Below, one piece after another: positions 1 to 5,913 of a DNA stretch of 64,000 nucleotides (positions are counted from its first letter, which is position 1; every line of letters begins with the position of its first letter). The notes beneath the pieces are model-generated. The model searched no databases. It worked only from the letters and a program-made list of their open reading frames with translations, and was not told the DNA's origin. The stretch comes from a bacterium (GTDB lineage Bacteria > Verrucomicrobiota > Kiritimatiellia > CAIKKV01 > CAITUY01), in contig JBAXWB010000020.1 in NCBI GenBank assembly GCA_037128595.1, forward strand, positions 1 through 64,000. The letters run 5' to 3'. The position numbers and the translations under genes are program-made.

Positions 1-90
1 TTAGGATGTCATGTTTCAAAAACAACAATAATGAGATGGTAATTCGGCGCTCACCCCAATTAGTATGTCCCTGGTTTTCCGATCAAAGAA

Positions 91-108
91 ATATTTGCAG
101 GCAAATAT
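91..108. promoter_or_regulatory. Palindromic operator candidate of toxin-antitoxin module 1
   Basis: A perfect 18-bp palindrome, ATATTTGCAGGCAAATAT, ends 20 bases before the first antitoxin start codon. Type II antitoxins usually repress their own operon through a palindrome at the promoter, so this is a natural operator candidate. The palindrome is seen directly; its role is inferred. Confidence 0.5.
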
Positions 109-128
109 AAGAGTGATAGAGTTAAAAC

Positions 129-314
129 ATGACAGTCAAAGAAATTGCGATTCATACAATAGAAGACCTCCCTGAGGAAGCCTCTTGGGCGGACATTCAA
201 GAACGAATCAATTTTGTCGCCGGGATTCGCAAGGGGCTCCGGGAATTGGATGAAGGCAAAGGAATCCCCCACTATCGTGTTAGGGAGGAGTTTGCCGAAT
301 GGCTTACGAACTAA
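129..314 (+). CDS. Antitoxin of a RelE/ParE-type module
   Basis: A 61-residue acidic protein whose end overlaps the following toxin gene by 16 bases, the usual antitoxin-first, translationally coupled order. The body (EDLPEEASWADIQERINFVAGIRKGLRELDEGKGIPH) has the style of small antitoxins whose helix continues into a Glu/Asp-rich segment that caps a ParE/RelE toxin. The C-terminus (YRVREEFAEWL) would be the toxin-binding helix. No ribbon-helix-helix or helix-turn-helix is obvious at this length. The identification rests on size, gene order, coupling and the recognisable toxin beside it, not on a clear family motif. Confidence 0.7.
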   Translation: MTVKEIAIHTIEDLPEEASWADIQERINFVAGIRKGLRELDEGKGIPHYRVREEFAEWLTN

Positions 315-595
315 CCTGGTCGCCTGCTGCCCGCTTGGACTTGAAAGAGATTTTTGCCTACATCGCCGAAGACGATCCCATTGCAGGAAAGAAATTCATC
401 CGAAGTCTGTTTATGGCTGTTGAGCGTCTTTCGGTGTTCCCAGAATCAGGTCGTGTCGTCCCGGAATTCAAGGACGTAACAATCAGAGAGATCATTCATA
501 GGCCGTGCCGTGTTGTTTACAGAATCAAAGCCGGACAAAACCTAGTTGAAATCGCTCGAATTTGGCATGCCGCGCGAGGGATACCCCAATTATAA
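299..595 (+). CDS. RelE/ParE family toxin
   Basis: This 98-residue protein has the layout of the ParE/RelE superfamily. The N-terminal strand ELTWSPAARLDLKEI leads into helices (FAYIAEDDPIAGKKFI), followed by a middle LSVFPESGRVVPEF segment and a C-terminal sheet ending in VYRIKAGQNLVEIARIWHAAR. The PxxGRxVPEF and YRI...I.RIWHAARG patterns are typical of ParE-like plasmid stabilisation toxins. Family members poison DNA gyrase (ParE) or cleave mRNA on the ribosome (RelE); the sequence does not decide between these. The start overlaps the antitoxin by 16 bases, so the two genes form one operon. Confidence 0.85.
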   Translation: MAYELTWSPAARLDLKEIFAYIAEDDPIAGKKFIRSLFMAVERLSVFPESGRVVPEFKDVTIREIIHRPCRVVYRIKAGQNLVEIARIWHAARGIPQL

Positions 596-679
596 TTGAC
601 CAACCACCGACCCCACTGTACGCCTCGCCCTGTCGGGCTCGTCGCCAGTGAGCCGGACCGTTCGGCCCATTAAAATGAT

Positions 680-716
680 TTGACCCACGGGATTTCAATA
701 CATACACTGTATTTAT
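680..716 (+). promoter_or_regulatory. Sigma70-type promoter of brnT with overlapping dyad; probably leaderless
   Basis: TTGACC (680-685), a 17-base spacer and TACACT (703-708) form a good sigma70-type promoter. Transcription would begin only about 1-3 bases before the ATG at 717, and there is no ribosome binding site, so the mRNA may be leaderless. The near-palindrome ATACACTGTAT (702-712) covers the -10 box and is a plausible autoregulatory operator for the BrnT-BrnA complex. Confidence 0.5.
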
Positions 717-1001
717 ATGAGTGGCATTCAATTCAAGTGGGATGAAAACAAAAACAGCAAGAACAAGAGGGCGCATGGGGTCTCTTTCGAAGAAGCCCAG
801 ACAGTCTTCTTGGACGAAAATGCCATTCGGTTCTTCGATCCCGATCATTCGGAAGAGGAAGATCGATTCATCATGCTCGGAATCAGTTTTAAGCTCCGGG
901 TGTTGGTCGTCTGTCACTGTTACCGGGAAAATGACGAGGTGATCAGGTTGATTTCCGCCCGGAAGGCCGACAAAGAGGAATGCAAAGATTACGAGAGGTG
1001 A
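717..1001 (+). CDS. brnT: BrnT family toxin
   Basis: A 94-residue member of the BrnT family, ribonuclease toxins with a RelE-like fold. Diagnostic features are the opening F-x-WDENKN-x-x-NKRAHGVSFEEA, then the FLDENAIRFFDPDHSEEEDRFIMLG region, and the closing strand with EVIRLISARKADKEE ahead of a terminal Tyr-Glu-Arg. BrnT is neutralised by BrnA, encoded 3 bases downstream. Toxin-first order is normal for this family, unlike the modules on either side. The start at 717 is the first Met; no Shine-Dalgarno precedes it because the promoter abuts the gene. Confidence 0.9.
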   Translation: MSGIQFKWDENKNSKNKRAHGVSFEEAQTVFLDENAIRFFDPDHSEEEDRFIMLGISFKLRVLVVCHCYRENDEVIRLISARKADKEECKDYER

Positions 1002-1004
1002 ACT

Positions 1005-1223
1005 ATGCGAGCACATTATGACTTTTCGAAAATGGAAGGGGCTAAAAACCCCTACATTAAGCAGCTTAAGCAGCCCATTACCATCCGACTGGATAAGATG
1101 ACGGTGGCTTATTTCAAAAACCTCGCCACCGAATTGGGAATGCCGTACCAGAATTTGATCAATCTTTACCTCCGCGACTGTGCCGCTGAGCACCGTAAGC
1201 TGGCATTGAAATGGGCATCATAA
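1005..1223 (+). CDS. brnA: BrnA-like antitoxin
   Basis: A 72-residue partner of BrnT. The C-terminal half, PITIRLDKMTVAYFKNLATELGMPYQNLIN in outline, is a ribbon-helix-helix DNA-binding domain of the CopG/BrnA type: a beta strand with the alternating TIRL pattern, then two helices. The N-terminal stretch MRAHYDFSKMEGAKNPY is the toxin-wrapping segment. Known BrnA proteins bind BrnT and repress the operon. The gene begins 3 bases after the brnT stop, and a hairpin at 1244-1275 follows it. Confidence 0.82.
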   Translation: MRAHYDFSKMEGAKNPYIKQLKQPITIRLDKMTVAYFKNLATELGMPYQNLINLYLRDCAAEHRKLALKWAS

Positions 1224-1243
1224 ATTTGCCGAACCAGCAAATT

Positions 1244-1275
1244 CAGCCTATCGCCGGGAAGCCCGGCTCAGGCTG
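1244..1275. terminator. Hairpin after brnA, possible terminator
   Basis: A two-part stem lies 20 bases after the brnA stop. The outer arms are CAGCCT/AGGCTG and the inner arms GCCGGG/CCCGGC around a 3-base loop. Only a short ATTTG follows rather than a full T tract, so termination would be weak or factor-assisted. Confidence 0.45.
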
Positions 1276-1337
1276 ATTTGCGTCGTGGGGATGAAAGAAT
1301 GATTGAAGGATAAGACGATTCAGAGTTTAATAAAGAC

Positions 1338-1559
1338 ATGACAGCATTACTTGAAAAAGCAATTAGTCGGGTGTCCGGCTTGCCCTCGAAGCAACAGAAC
1401 GAGATCGCGCGTTTTGTGTTGGCCGAAATCGATGCTGAAGTGAAATGGGACACGTCGTTCAAGAACTCCCAGGATGAGCTCGCAACCCTTGCGGGAGTTG
1501 CGTTGGCAGAACGGCGGAGGGGCAAGACCCGAAAGATGGATTTTGCTCATGATATCTGA
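1338..1559 (+). CDS. Antitoxin of toxin-antitoxin module 3
   Basis: A 73-residue protein of a widespread antitoxin type found beside RelE/ParE-like toxins. The N-terminal helix (LEKAISRVSGLPSKQQNEIA) leads to a Trp-containing segment (KWDTSFKNSQDELATLAGVAL) and a short basic tail with G-K-T-x-x-MDF. The pattern W-x(4)-F-x-x-S-x-D-x-L-x-x-LA-x-x-AL-x-E-x-x-x-GKT is what I recognise. Its end overlaps the next gene by 11 bases, giving coupled translation of the toxin. This is the third module in 1.8 kb. Confidence 0.75.
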   Translation: MTALLEKAISRVSGLPSKQQNEIARFVLAEIDAEVKWDTSFKNSQDELATLAGVALAERRRGKTRKMDFAHDI

Positions 1560-1827
1560 AACGACGGACTCCTTCCGGCGGAAGCTGCGTGAGGCGCCGA
1601 CGGCGGTTCGTTCTCCTGCTCGTCAAGTCTATCGACTTTGGGCATCCAATCCCCGCCATCCCTCGCTGCAGTTCAAGCGCATTCACCACTCCGAGCCTAT
1701 CTACTCCGTTAGAATTGGAATCCACTGGCGGGCCGTTTGCGTCGTTCATGAGAATACGGCGGTTTGGTTCTGGATTGGATCGCACGCGGCTTATGACGCA
1801 TTGATCAAAAAGTTGCGGAAACGATGA
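1549..1827 (+). CDS. RelE/ParE-like toxin of module 3
   Basis: A 92-residue toxin. The core HPSLQFKRIHHSEPIYSVRIG, followed by HWRAVCVVHENTAVWFWIGSHAAYDALI, matches the compact RelE/ParE-like toxins usually paired with the antitoxin type upstream. In that subfamily a sheet with R-x-L/F-K-R precedes S-V-R-I-G-x-H-Y/W-R-A, and the protein ends in W-F-W-I-G-S-H-x-x-Y-D. I chose the ATG at 1549 because it overlaps the antitoxin stop. The frame stays open upstream to 1474, but that extension would lie inside the antitoxin gene and adds residues the family lacks. Confidence 0.8.
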   Translation: MISETTDSFRRKLREAPTAVRSPARQVYRLWASNPRHPSLQFKRIHHSEPIYSVRIGIHWRAVCVVHENTAVWFWIGSHAAYDALIKKLRKR

Positions 1828-1883
1828 TCATGAAATCAGTACCCCCACCAGCCAATTTACGCGACGCTTTACAGCGCGCATGA

Positions 1884-2213
1884 TTGGCGCCGTTGTCCGC
1901 CTTTGTTTGTGCCGTCCAGACTGCCGCACGCGGCGATATTGCCGGTGTTGTGCTTTGCTTCGGACTTGTCGGCATGTTTGGCAGTTTCGAGGTGGGCTAC
2001 GACGGAGTGCGGCTCCCGAGCGCGAAGACCAACGTCCGCCTCGCCTATGCCGAAAATCCCGTCGAAGTCGAACGGGTACGTTTCGATATCACCGACGACG
2101 GGTTTACCCGCTGCGATGAAAACGGACCGTTCCCCGCCCGGGTCGCGATACGCTGGCGTGACTTGGCCTCGTCTCATGATCACCTCACATCGCGCCTACT
2201 GGGCAATGCCTGA
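1884..2213 (+). CDS. Doubtful ORF, unrecognised
   Basis: This fills most of the 390-base stretch after the toxin-antitoxin array. The frame starts at TTG and gives 109 residues. Its codons favour G or C in the third position over much of the length, as expected for coding DNA here. The antisense frame is also open, no ribosome binding site is visible, and I recognise no family. One hydrophobic segment near the N-terminus (IAGVVLCFGLVGMFG) precedes a soluble part. It could be a small gene, the remnant of a longer one, or spurious. Confidence 0.25.
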   Translation: MAPLSAFVCAVQTAARGDIAGVVLCFGLVGMFGSFEVGYDGVRLPSAKTNVRLAYAENPVEVERVRFDITDDGFTRCDENGPFPARVAIRWRDLASSHDHLTSRLLGNA

Positions 2214-2218
2214 ATAAA

Positions 2219-2485
2219 CTAGGCTATGCCTTTCCAGACCATGGACCATGGTGATTCAGGTACAGCAGGACTGTCGAACAGCCTGATCATGTCCCTCGGG
2301 CCAAGATGAATATCCCCAGTTATCATCAGTCCCATCAGGATCATTAATCCCACTGCCAAAATCATTACGGCCACTCTCCTCAGCGTCTCTTCCGGAATTC
2401 GATGTAATATCGTGTAGGCATGTTCCTGATGTAGGGTGCCATGGTGACCATGTTCCCATATCCTTATGGCTGATACTGGATGCAT
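2219..2485 (-). CDS. Small single-span membrane protein, unknown
   Basis: An 88-residue protein with one clear membrane helix (VAVMILAVGLMILMGLMI) in the middle, a His-rich N-terminus (EHGHHGTLHQEH) and a short polar tail. The ATG at 2485 is preferred over the TTG six codons upstream because a consensus AAAGGAGG lies 5 bases ahead of it. It follows the CxxC protein gene on the same strand by about 70 bases, so the two probably share a transcript. I do not recognise the family. Confidence 0.5.
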   Translation of the reverse strand: MHPVSAIRIWEHGHHGTLHQEHAYTILHRIPEETLRRVAVMILAVGLMILMGLMITGDIHLGPRDMIRLFDSPAVPESPWSMVWKGIA

Positions 2486-2552
2486 CACGCCCTCCTTTCT
2501 CAACCTTCCCTCCTGAAGATATTTTCCCCTTTTGAGGGGAATGTGTCCAATA

Positions 2553-2801
2553 TCATTTCAAGGGTGACGTGTTGAGTCCAGCCATGCAGATGTCACAGAG
2601 CTTCCAATCTCCATGCGAGAGCAGGCCATGGATGGCGTGATGTCGCCATTCTGCCTGTGAGGCTGGGGTGGCGAGTCTGGCTAAGTTTGTTGGGATAAGC
2701 CCGTTTGCAAACGGGTTGAACCCCAACTGTACGGCACGACTCATTGCTTGAGCGGTGGCATTTTTCGTGGCCTTCTGGTCACCACAGATATCACAAGGCA
2801 T
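2553..2801 (-). CDS. Small protein with two CxxC motifs, probable zinc ribbon
   Basis: An 82-residue protein with a CDIC motif at each end (residues 3-6 and about 69-72), a spacing that suits one four-cysteine metal site. Between them lies a helical stretch (AQAMSRAVQLGFNPFANGLIP, then a Trp/His segment and GDWKLCDIC). It recalls small uncharacterised proteins with an N-terminal CxxC and a D-W-x-x-C-x-x-C end. A role is unknown. A perfect palindrome at 2861-2879, 60 bases upstream, may control it. Confidence 0.6.
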   Translation of the reverse strand: MPCDICGDQKATKNATAQAMSRAVQLGFNPFANGLIPTNLARLATPASQAEWRHHAIHGLLSHGDWKLCDICMAGLNTSPLK

Positions 2802-2860
2802 GGTTCACCTATTTCATTTGCTAATCATTAAATAACTATTTAGTTCTTTTAGATATACAA

Positions 2861-2879
2861 TGTTCCCATAACGGGAACA
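2861..2879. promoter_or_regulatory. Palindrome TGTTCCC-N5-GGGAACA, operator candidate
   Basis: A perfect 7-bp dyad with a 5-base spacer sits in AT-rich DNA upstream of the leftward CxxC protein gene. The surrounding A/T-rich sequence (2821-2860) could hold that gene's promoter. The dyad is seen directly; the regulator is unknown. Confidence 0.45.
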
Positions 2880-2919
2880 AGGATATTGTGCCCGAAGTTG
2901 ACTCGCCTCTTCCCACTAA

Positions 2920-2945
2920 TGGAGGGCGCCGCTCTGTCGGCGCCA
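2920..2945 (+). repeat. Short covarying hairpin repeat, copy 1
   Basis: The unit is TGGAG, then a 7-bp stem beginning GG, loop CTCTGT, and the return strand ending CCA. The stem here is GGCGCCG with CGGCGCC. The same frame with different but complementary stems occurs at 2961, 8245, 21983 and 22047. Confidence 0.75.
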
Positions 2946-2960
2946 GCAACTACCTGGAAA

Positions 2961-2986
2961 TGGTTTTGACGGAGCAAAACCCTCCA
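2961..2986 (-). repeat. Short covarying hairpin repeat, copy 2
   Basis: Reverse-strand copy. Read on the minus strand it is TGGAG, stem GGTTTTG, loop CTCCGT, stem CAAAACC and a final A. It lies 15 bases from copy 1 in opposite orientation, and about 50 bases ahead of the nucleotidyltransferase start. Confidence 0.75.
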
Positions 2987-3036
2987 TTTCAGCAGGTGAA
3001 ACGGAGAACTTGCCGTTCATAGGGGGCTTGGTGTAT

Positions 3037-3951
3037 ATGTTAAATATGAGTAAAACACTGGTGGTATTGGCGGCGGGGATTGGGAGTCGGTATGGGGGCC
3101 TGAAACAGATTGAGGCCGTAGGCCCCAATGGAGCTATTGTGATCGAGTATTCGGTCTATGATGCCATTCGCGCCGGTTTTGACCGGGTGGTCTGCGTGAT
3201 CCGGCGGGACATCGAAAAAGACTTCCGTGACATTGTCTCCTCCCGTTTCGAAAAATACATTCCTGTCGATTATGTGTTCCAGGATATGGCGGATCTGCCG
3301 GCTGGTTTTTCAGTCCCTGCCGACCGCAAGAAGCCATGGGGGACCGGGCACGCCGTGCTGGCCTGCCGGAATGTGGTGCAGGCGCCGTTTGCGGTGATCA
3401 ATGCCGATGATTTTTACGGGCGCCGCTCGTATGATGCGCTGGGTGCCTTCCTCAAGGGCGTCAAGGCGGACTCTTCGGATTACAGTATGGTGGGCTTTAC
3501 CCTGCGCAATACCCTGTCCGAGCATGGTCATGTGGCGCGTGGGGTGTGCGAGGTGGATAAAAATGGCCTTCTCACGCGGGTGGTGGAGCGCACCAACATC
3601 GAAAAGATGGGGGCGGGTGCCCGTTTTAACGATGCGGATGGGTCGCATCTGGACCTGACGGGAGATGAAGTGGTCTCCATGAATATGTGGGGGCTGACCC
3701 CGTCACTCTTCAGTCACCTCGAGCGTGAATTTGTGTCGTTCCTTCAGAAAAATGCCGCAAATCCCAAGGCCGAGTTCTTTTTGCCGACAGTAGTTGATGG
3801 GTTGATCAACAGCGGGAAAGCAACGGCCAAAGTCCTCTCCACTCCGGAACTGTGGTTTGGCGTCACCTATCCCCAGGACAAGGCTGTCGTTGTTGAGGGG
3901 ATTCGTGCGTTGGTGGAAAAAGGCATTTATCCCGAAAAATTGTGGGGCTGA
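3037..3951 (+). CDS. Sugar-1-phosphate nucleotidyltransferase family protein
   Basis: A GT-A-fold nucleotidyltransferase of 304 residues. The N-terminal signature LVVLAAGIGSRYGGLKQ is the nucleotide-binding loop (LAAGxGxR...K), followed by EAVGPNGAIVIEYSVYDAI. Later PWGTGHAVLACRNVV and VINADDFYG supply the acceptor and metal-binding Asp region. Such enzymes join a sugar 1-phosphate to a nucleoside triphosphate; the substrate cannot be read here. The ATG at 3037 follows AGGGGG by 10 bases; an ATG at 3046 is also possible. It lies ahead of the phosphorylase locus, whose products are sugar 1-phosphates, so a link is plausible but unproven. It ends 13 bases from the convergent phosphatase gene. 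Confidence 0.8.
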   Translation: MLNMSKTLVVLAAGIGSRYGGLKQIEAVGPNGAIVIEYSVYDAIRAGFDRVVCVIRRDIEKDFRDIVSSRFEKYIPVDYVFQDMADLPAGFSVPADRKKPWGTGHAVLACRNVVQAPFAVINADDFYGRRSYDALGAFLKGVKADSSDYSMVGFTLRNTLSEHGHVARGVCEVDKNGLLTRVVERTNIEKMGAGARFNDADGSHLDLTGDEVVSMNMWGLTPSLFSHLEREFVSFLQKNAANPKAEFFLPTVVDGLINSGKATAKVLSTPELWFGVTYPQDKAVVVEGIRALVEKGIYPEKLWG

Positions 3952-3964
3952 ACCGATTGGCGTG

Positions 3965-5680
3965 TCAGCTTTTCGGGAACCCGAACACCTCGGCCACTAC
4001 CATGCAGACGTCGTCATCAAAGCCGATGCCAGCCGTGTAGTTCTCGGAGTCGGCGGCCATGGAGGCAAGCAGCGTATCCGGAGATAAGGCTAGATGTTTG
4101 CGGGCGCTGGCCAGCAGACGCTCCTCCCCATACTGCTCCCGGCCTTTCCCTTCAGCTTCCGTAATGCCATCGGTATAAATCAGGACGCCATCGCCTGCAT
4201 GAAGGGGGCGCTCGATGGTGGGGTACGTATGCTTGTCCATGATGCCGAGGGCCGGGCCCAGAGGTTCCGGCCGGTCCCGAAGCGGCACGACGGTTTTGTT
4301 CAGCCGGTTGATCAGCAGCGGATTAGGGTGTCCTGCATCGCTGAAGGCGAGGCGCCGGGTATCCAGGTCGAAAAAGACATAGGACGCCGATACAAACATG
4401 AACTCTTCGGCATCCCGCATGATGGTCATGAATTCCCGGTTGATGTGGGACATGAAAAAGCCGGGGTCATGAGCCACGGGTTTCAGCTCCTCGACCATAC
4501 TCCGCATAATGGCCGTGATGAGGGCGGCCCGCATGCCATGGCCCATGACATCGCAGGCAAAGACTCCCGCCTGATGGCTGGAAATGGGCAGAATGTAGAA
4601 GAAATCGCCGCCTAATGTGGTGCTGGGCCGGTAAAAATGGTTGAATTTCAACAGGCTATGCTCGGGTTTACTGTTGGCCGGAAAGGTCGGGAACTGGCGG
4701 GGGAGCAGGGCGAGTTGAACATCCCGCGCCATGTCGAGATCCGCTTCCATCTCCGTGTTCCTGATCCGGAGTTGTTCGGCATACAGTTCCCGCTGGGATT
4801 CGGCCAGGCGCCGTTCCGTCACATCATTGAAGGAGAGCACGATGCCAGTTAATTCGTCGTCCGTATTGAAATTGGCCGTGGCGGCAGCTTGAACATAGAA
4901 CAGACTGCGGTCCAGGCGTTGTGCCTGAACCTCCTGGCTCCAGGCCTGTCCCGTGGAGACCATTTCCATAATGGTTTTTCCGAGATGGGGATTGCTGAAT
5001 AACTGGGAAAGGGAAAGCGTCTGGGCTTGTTCCTGATTTTCGATACCCCACATTCGTAGCGCCGCCGGATTGCCATAGGTGAGTTTGGATTGCAGATCGG
5101 CAATGGCGATACCGCTTCCTGCCAGTTGGATGGCCGTGTGCTCGGTTCGCAGTTGCTCATCTGCCTGCCGGCGCAGCGTAATGTCGCGCACAAAAAAACA
5201 GAGATAATCCTGGCCCGAGAGAAAGAGCCGGTTAATGGCCGTCTCTGTGGGGAAAACCGATCCGTCCTTTCTGACAAAAAACGCCTGAAGCAGCACAAAG
5301 CGGGTGGAGGCCAGGTTTTCCCGGATCATCGGCAGGATGGTTTCGTCCGCCCCATAGAGCAGATCGAAAAGTTCCATGTGGCAGAGATCGTGGTGTTCGT
5401 GTCCCACAAACTGGCACAGACGCACGTTAACATCCACGATGCGGCCTTGATAATCCGTAATGATCGCCCCGTCATATACGTTTTGGAGGAGCTGCTGAAA
5501 GTCCGAGTCGCCCACCAAGCTGGTATCGGCCTTGGCCTTGGTAATGCGGATGGTGGGGCGCCGTGAAGACGTGGTGAATTTGGGGCCCAGCTTATCGGGG
5601 GCAATGTCCGGCGTAAGATCAATACGCATGGTCCGGGAACTTTCCCGGGCCTGATCGGCAGAAGGGTTGTGAGTATCCAT
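3965..5680 (-). CDS. PAS-PAS-SpoIIE (PP2C-type) serine phosphatase
   Basis: A 571-residue signalling protein. A basic N-terminal tail is followed by a PAS domain at about 60-170 (IITDYQGRIVDVN, then FFVRDIT) and a second at about 178-295 (FNDVTERR). A short coiled coil (about 295-325) leads to a PP2C/SpoIIE domain at about 345-568. The metal-binding motifs are GGDFFYI, CDVMGHGMRAAL, IYTDGITEAE and FDDDVCMVV. RsbU/SpoIIE phosphatases dephosphorylate anti-anti-sigma proteins, so this may control a sigma-factor switch from a sensed signal. There are no membrane segments. No anti-sigma partner lies nearby. It is divergent from the GH94 gene at 5914. Confidence 0.9.
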   Translation of the reverse strand: MDTHNPSADQARESSRTMRIDLTPDIAPDKLGPKFTTSSRRPTIRITKAKADTSLVGDSDFQQLLQNVYDGAIITDYQGRIVDVNVRLCQFVGHEHHDLCHMELFDLLYGADETILPMIRENLASTRFVLLQAFFVRKDGSVFPTETAINRLFLSGQDYLCFFVRDITLRRQADEQLRTEHTAIQLAGSGIAIADLQSKLTYGNPAALRMWGIENQEQAQTLSLSQLFSNPHLGKTIMEMVSTGQAWSQEVQAQRLDRSLFYVQAAATANFNTDDELTGIVLSFNDVTERRLAESQRELYAEQLRIRNTEMEADLDMARDVQLALLPRQFPTFPANSKPEHSLLKFNHFYRPSTTLGGDFFYILPISSHQAGVFACDVMGHGMRAALITAIMRSMVEELKPVAHDPGFFMSHINREFMTIMRDAEEFMFVSASYVFFDLDTRRLAFSDAGHPNPLLINRLNKTVVPLRDRPEPLGPALGIMDKHTYPTIERPLHAGDGVLIYTDGITEAEGKGREQYGEERLLASARKHLALSPDTLLASMAADSENYTAGIGFDDDVCMVVAEVFGFPKS

Positions 5681-5834
5681 AATGTCGAATGACTTCCGTT
5701 AATTGGGAGGGATGCTACCACGTCAGCAGCATCGACACAAGTGTCACCTCATCTCGCGCGCGGCACGTGGCCGTCATTGATTCCTTTTATTTTTATTCAT
5801 CCGGTTGAATGCACGTAAACCGGGATATTCTCCG

Positions 5835-5869
5835 CTTGCCAGTACTCAGGCAAGAATAGTACCGTTACT
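5835..5869. promoter_or_regulatory. Two dyads upstream of the first GH94 gene, LacI-type operator candidate
   Basis: CTTGCC-N8-GGCAAG (5835-5854) is immediately followed by the near-palindrome AGTACCGTTACT (5858-5869), which matches its own reverse complement at 10 of 12 positions and has the central CG common in LacI-family operators. They lie 45-80 bases before the GH94 start. A LacI-family regulator is encoded at 9571. Assigning it to this site is inference. Confidence 0.4.
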
Positions 5870-5913
5870 GTTATTCGTTTTGTGACCGGACGTGGAATGC
5901 GAGAGGAGTCAAA

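Noticed and set aside
587-598. Palindrome CAATTATAATTG over the first toxin's stop codon
   Set aside because: A short AT-rich palindrome is easily due to chance and no promoter or gene start lies next to it.
600-670. GC-rich stretch between toxin-antitoxin modules 1 and 2 as a possible attachment or integron site
   Set aside because: I see no convincing inverted core pair or repeat of it at the other module borders.
1869-2183. Minus-strand 104-residue ORF opposite the doubtful ORF at 1884
   Set aside because: Third-position GC bias favours the plus frame, and no ribosome binding site or family feature supports the minus frame.
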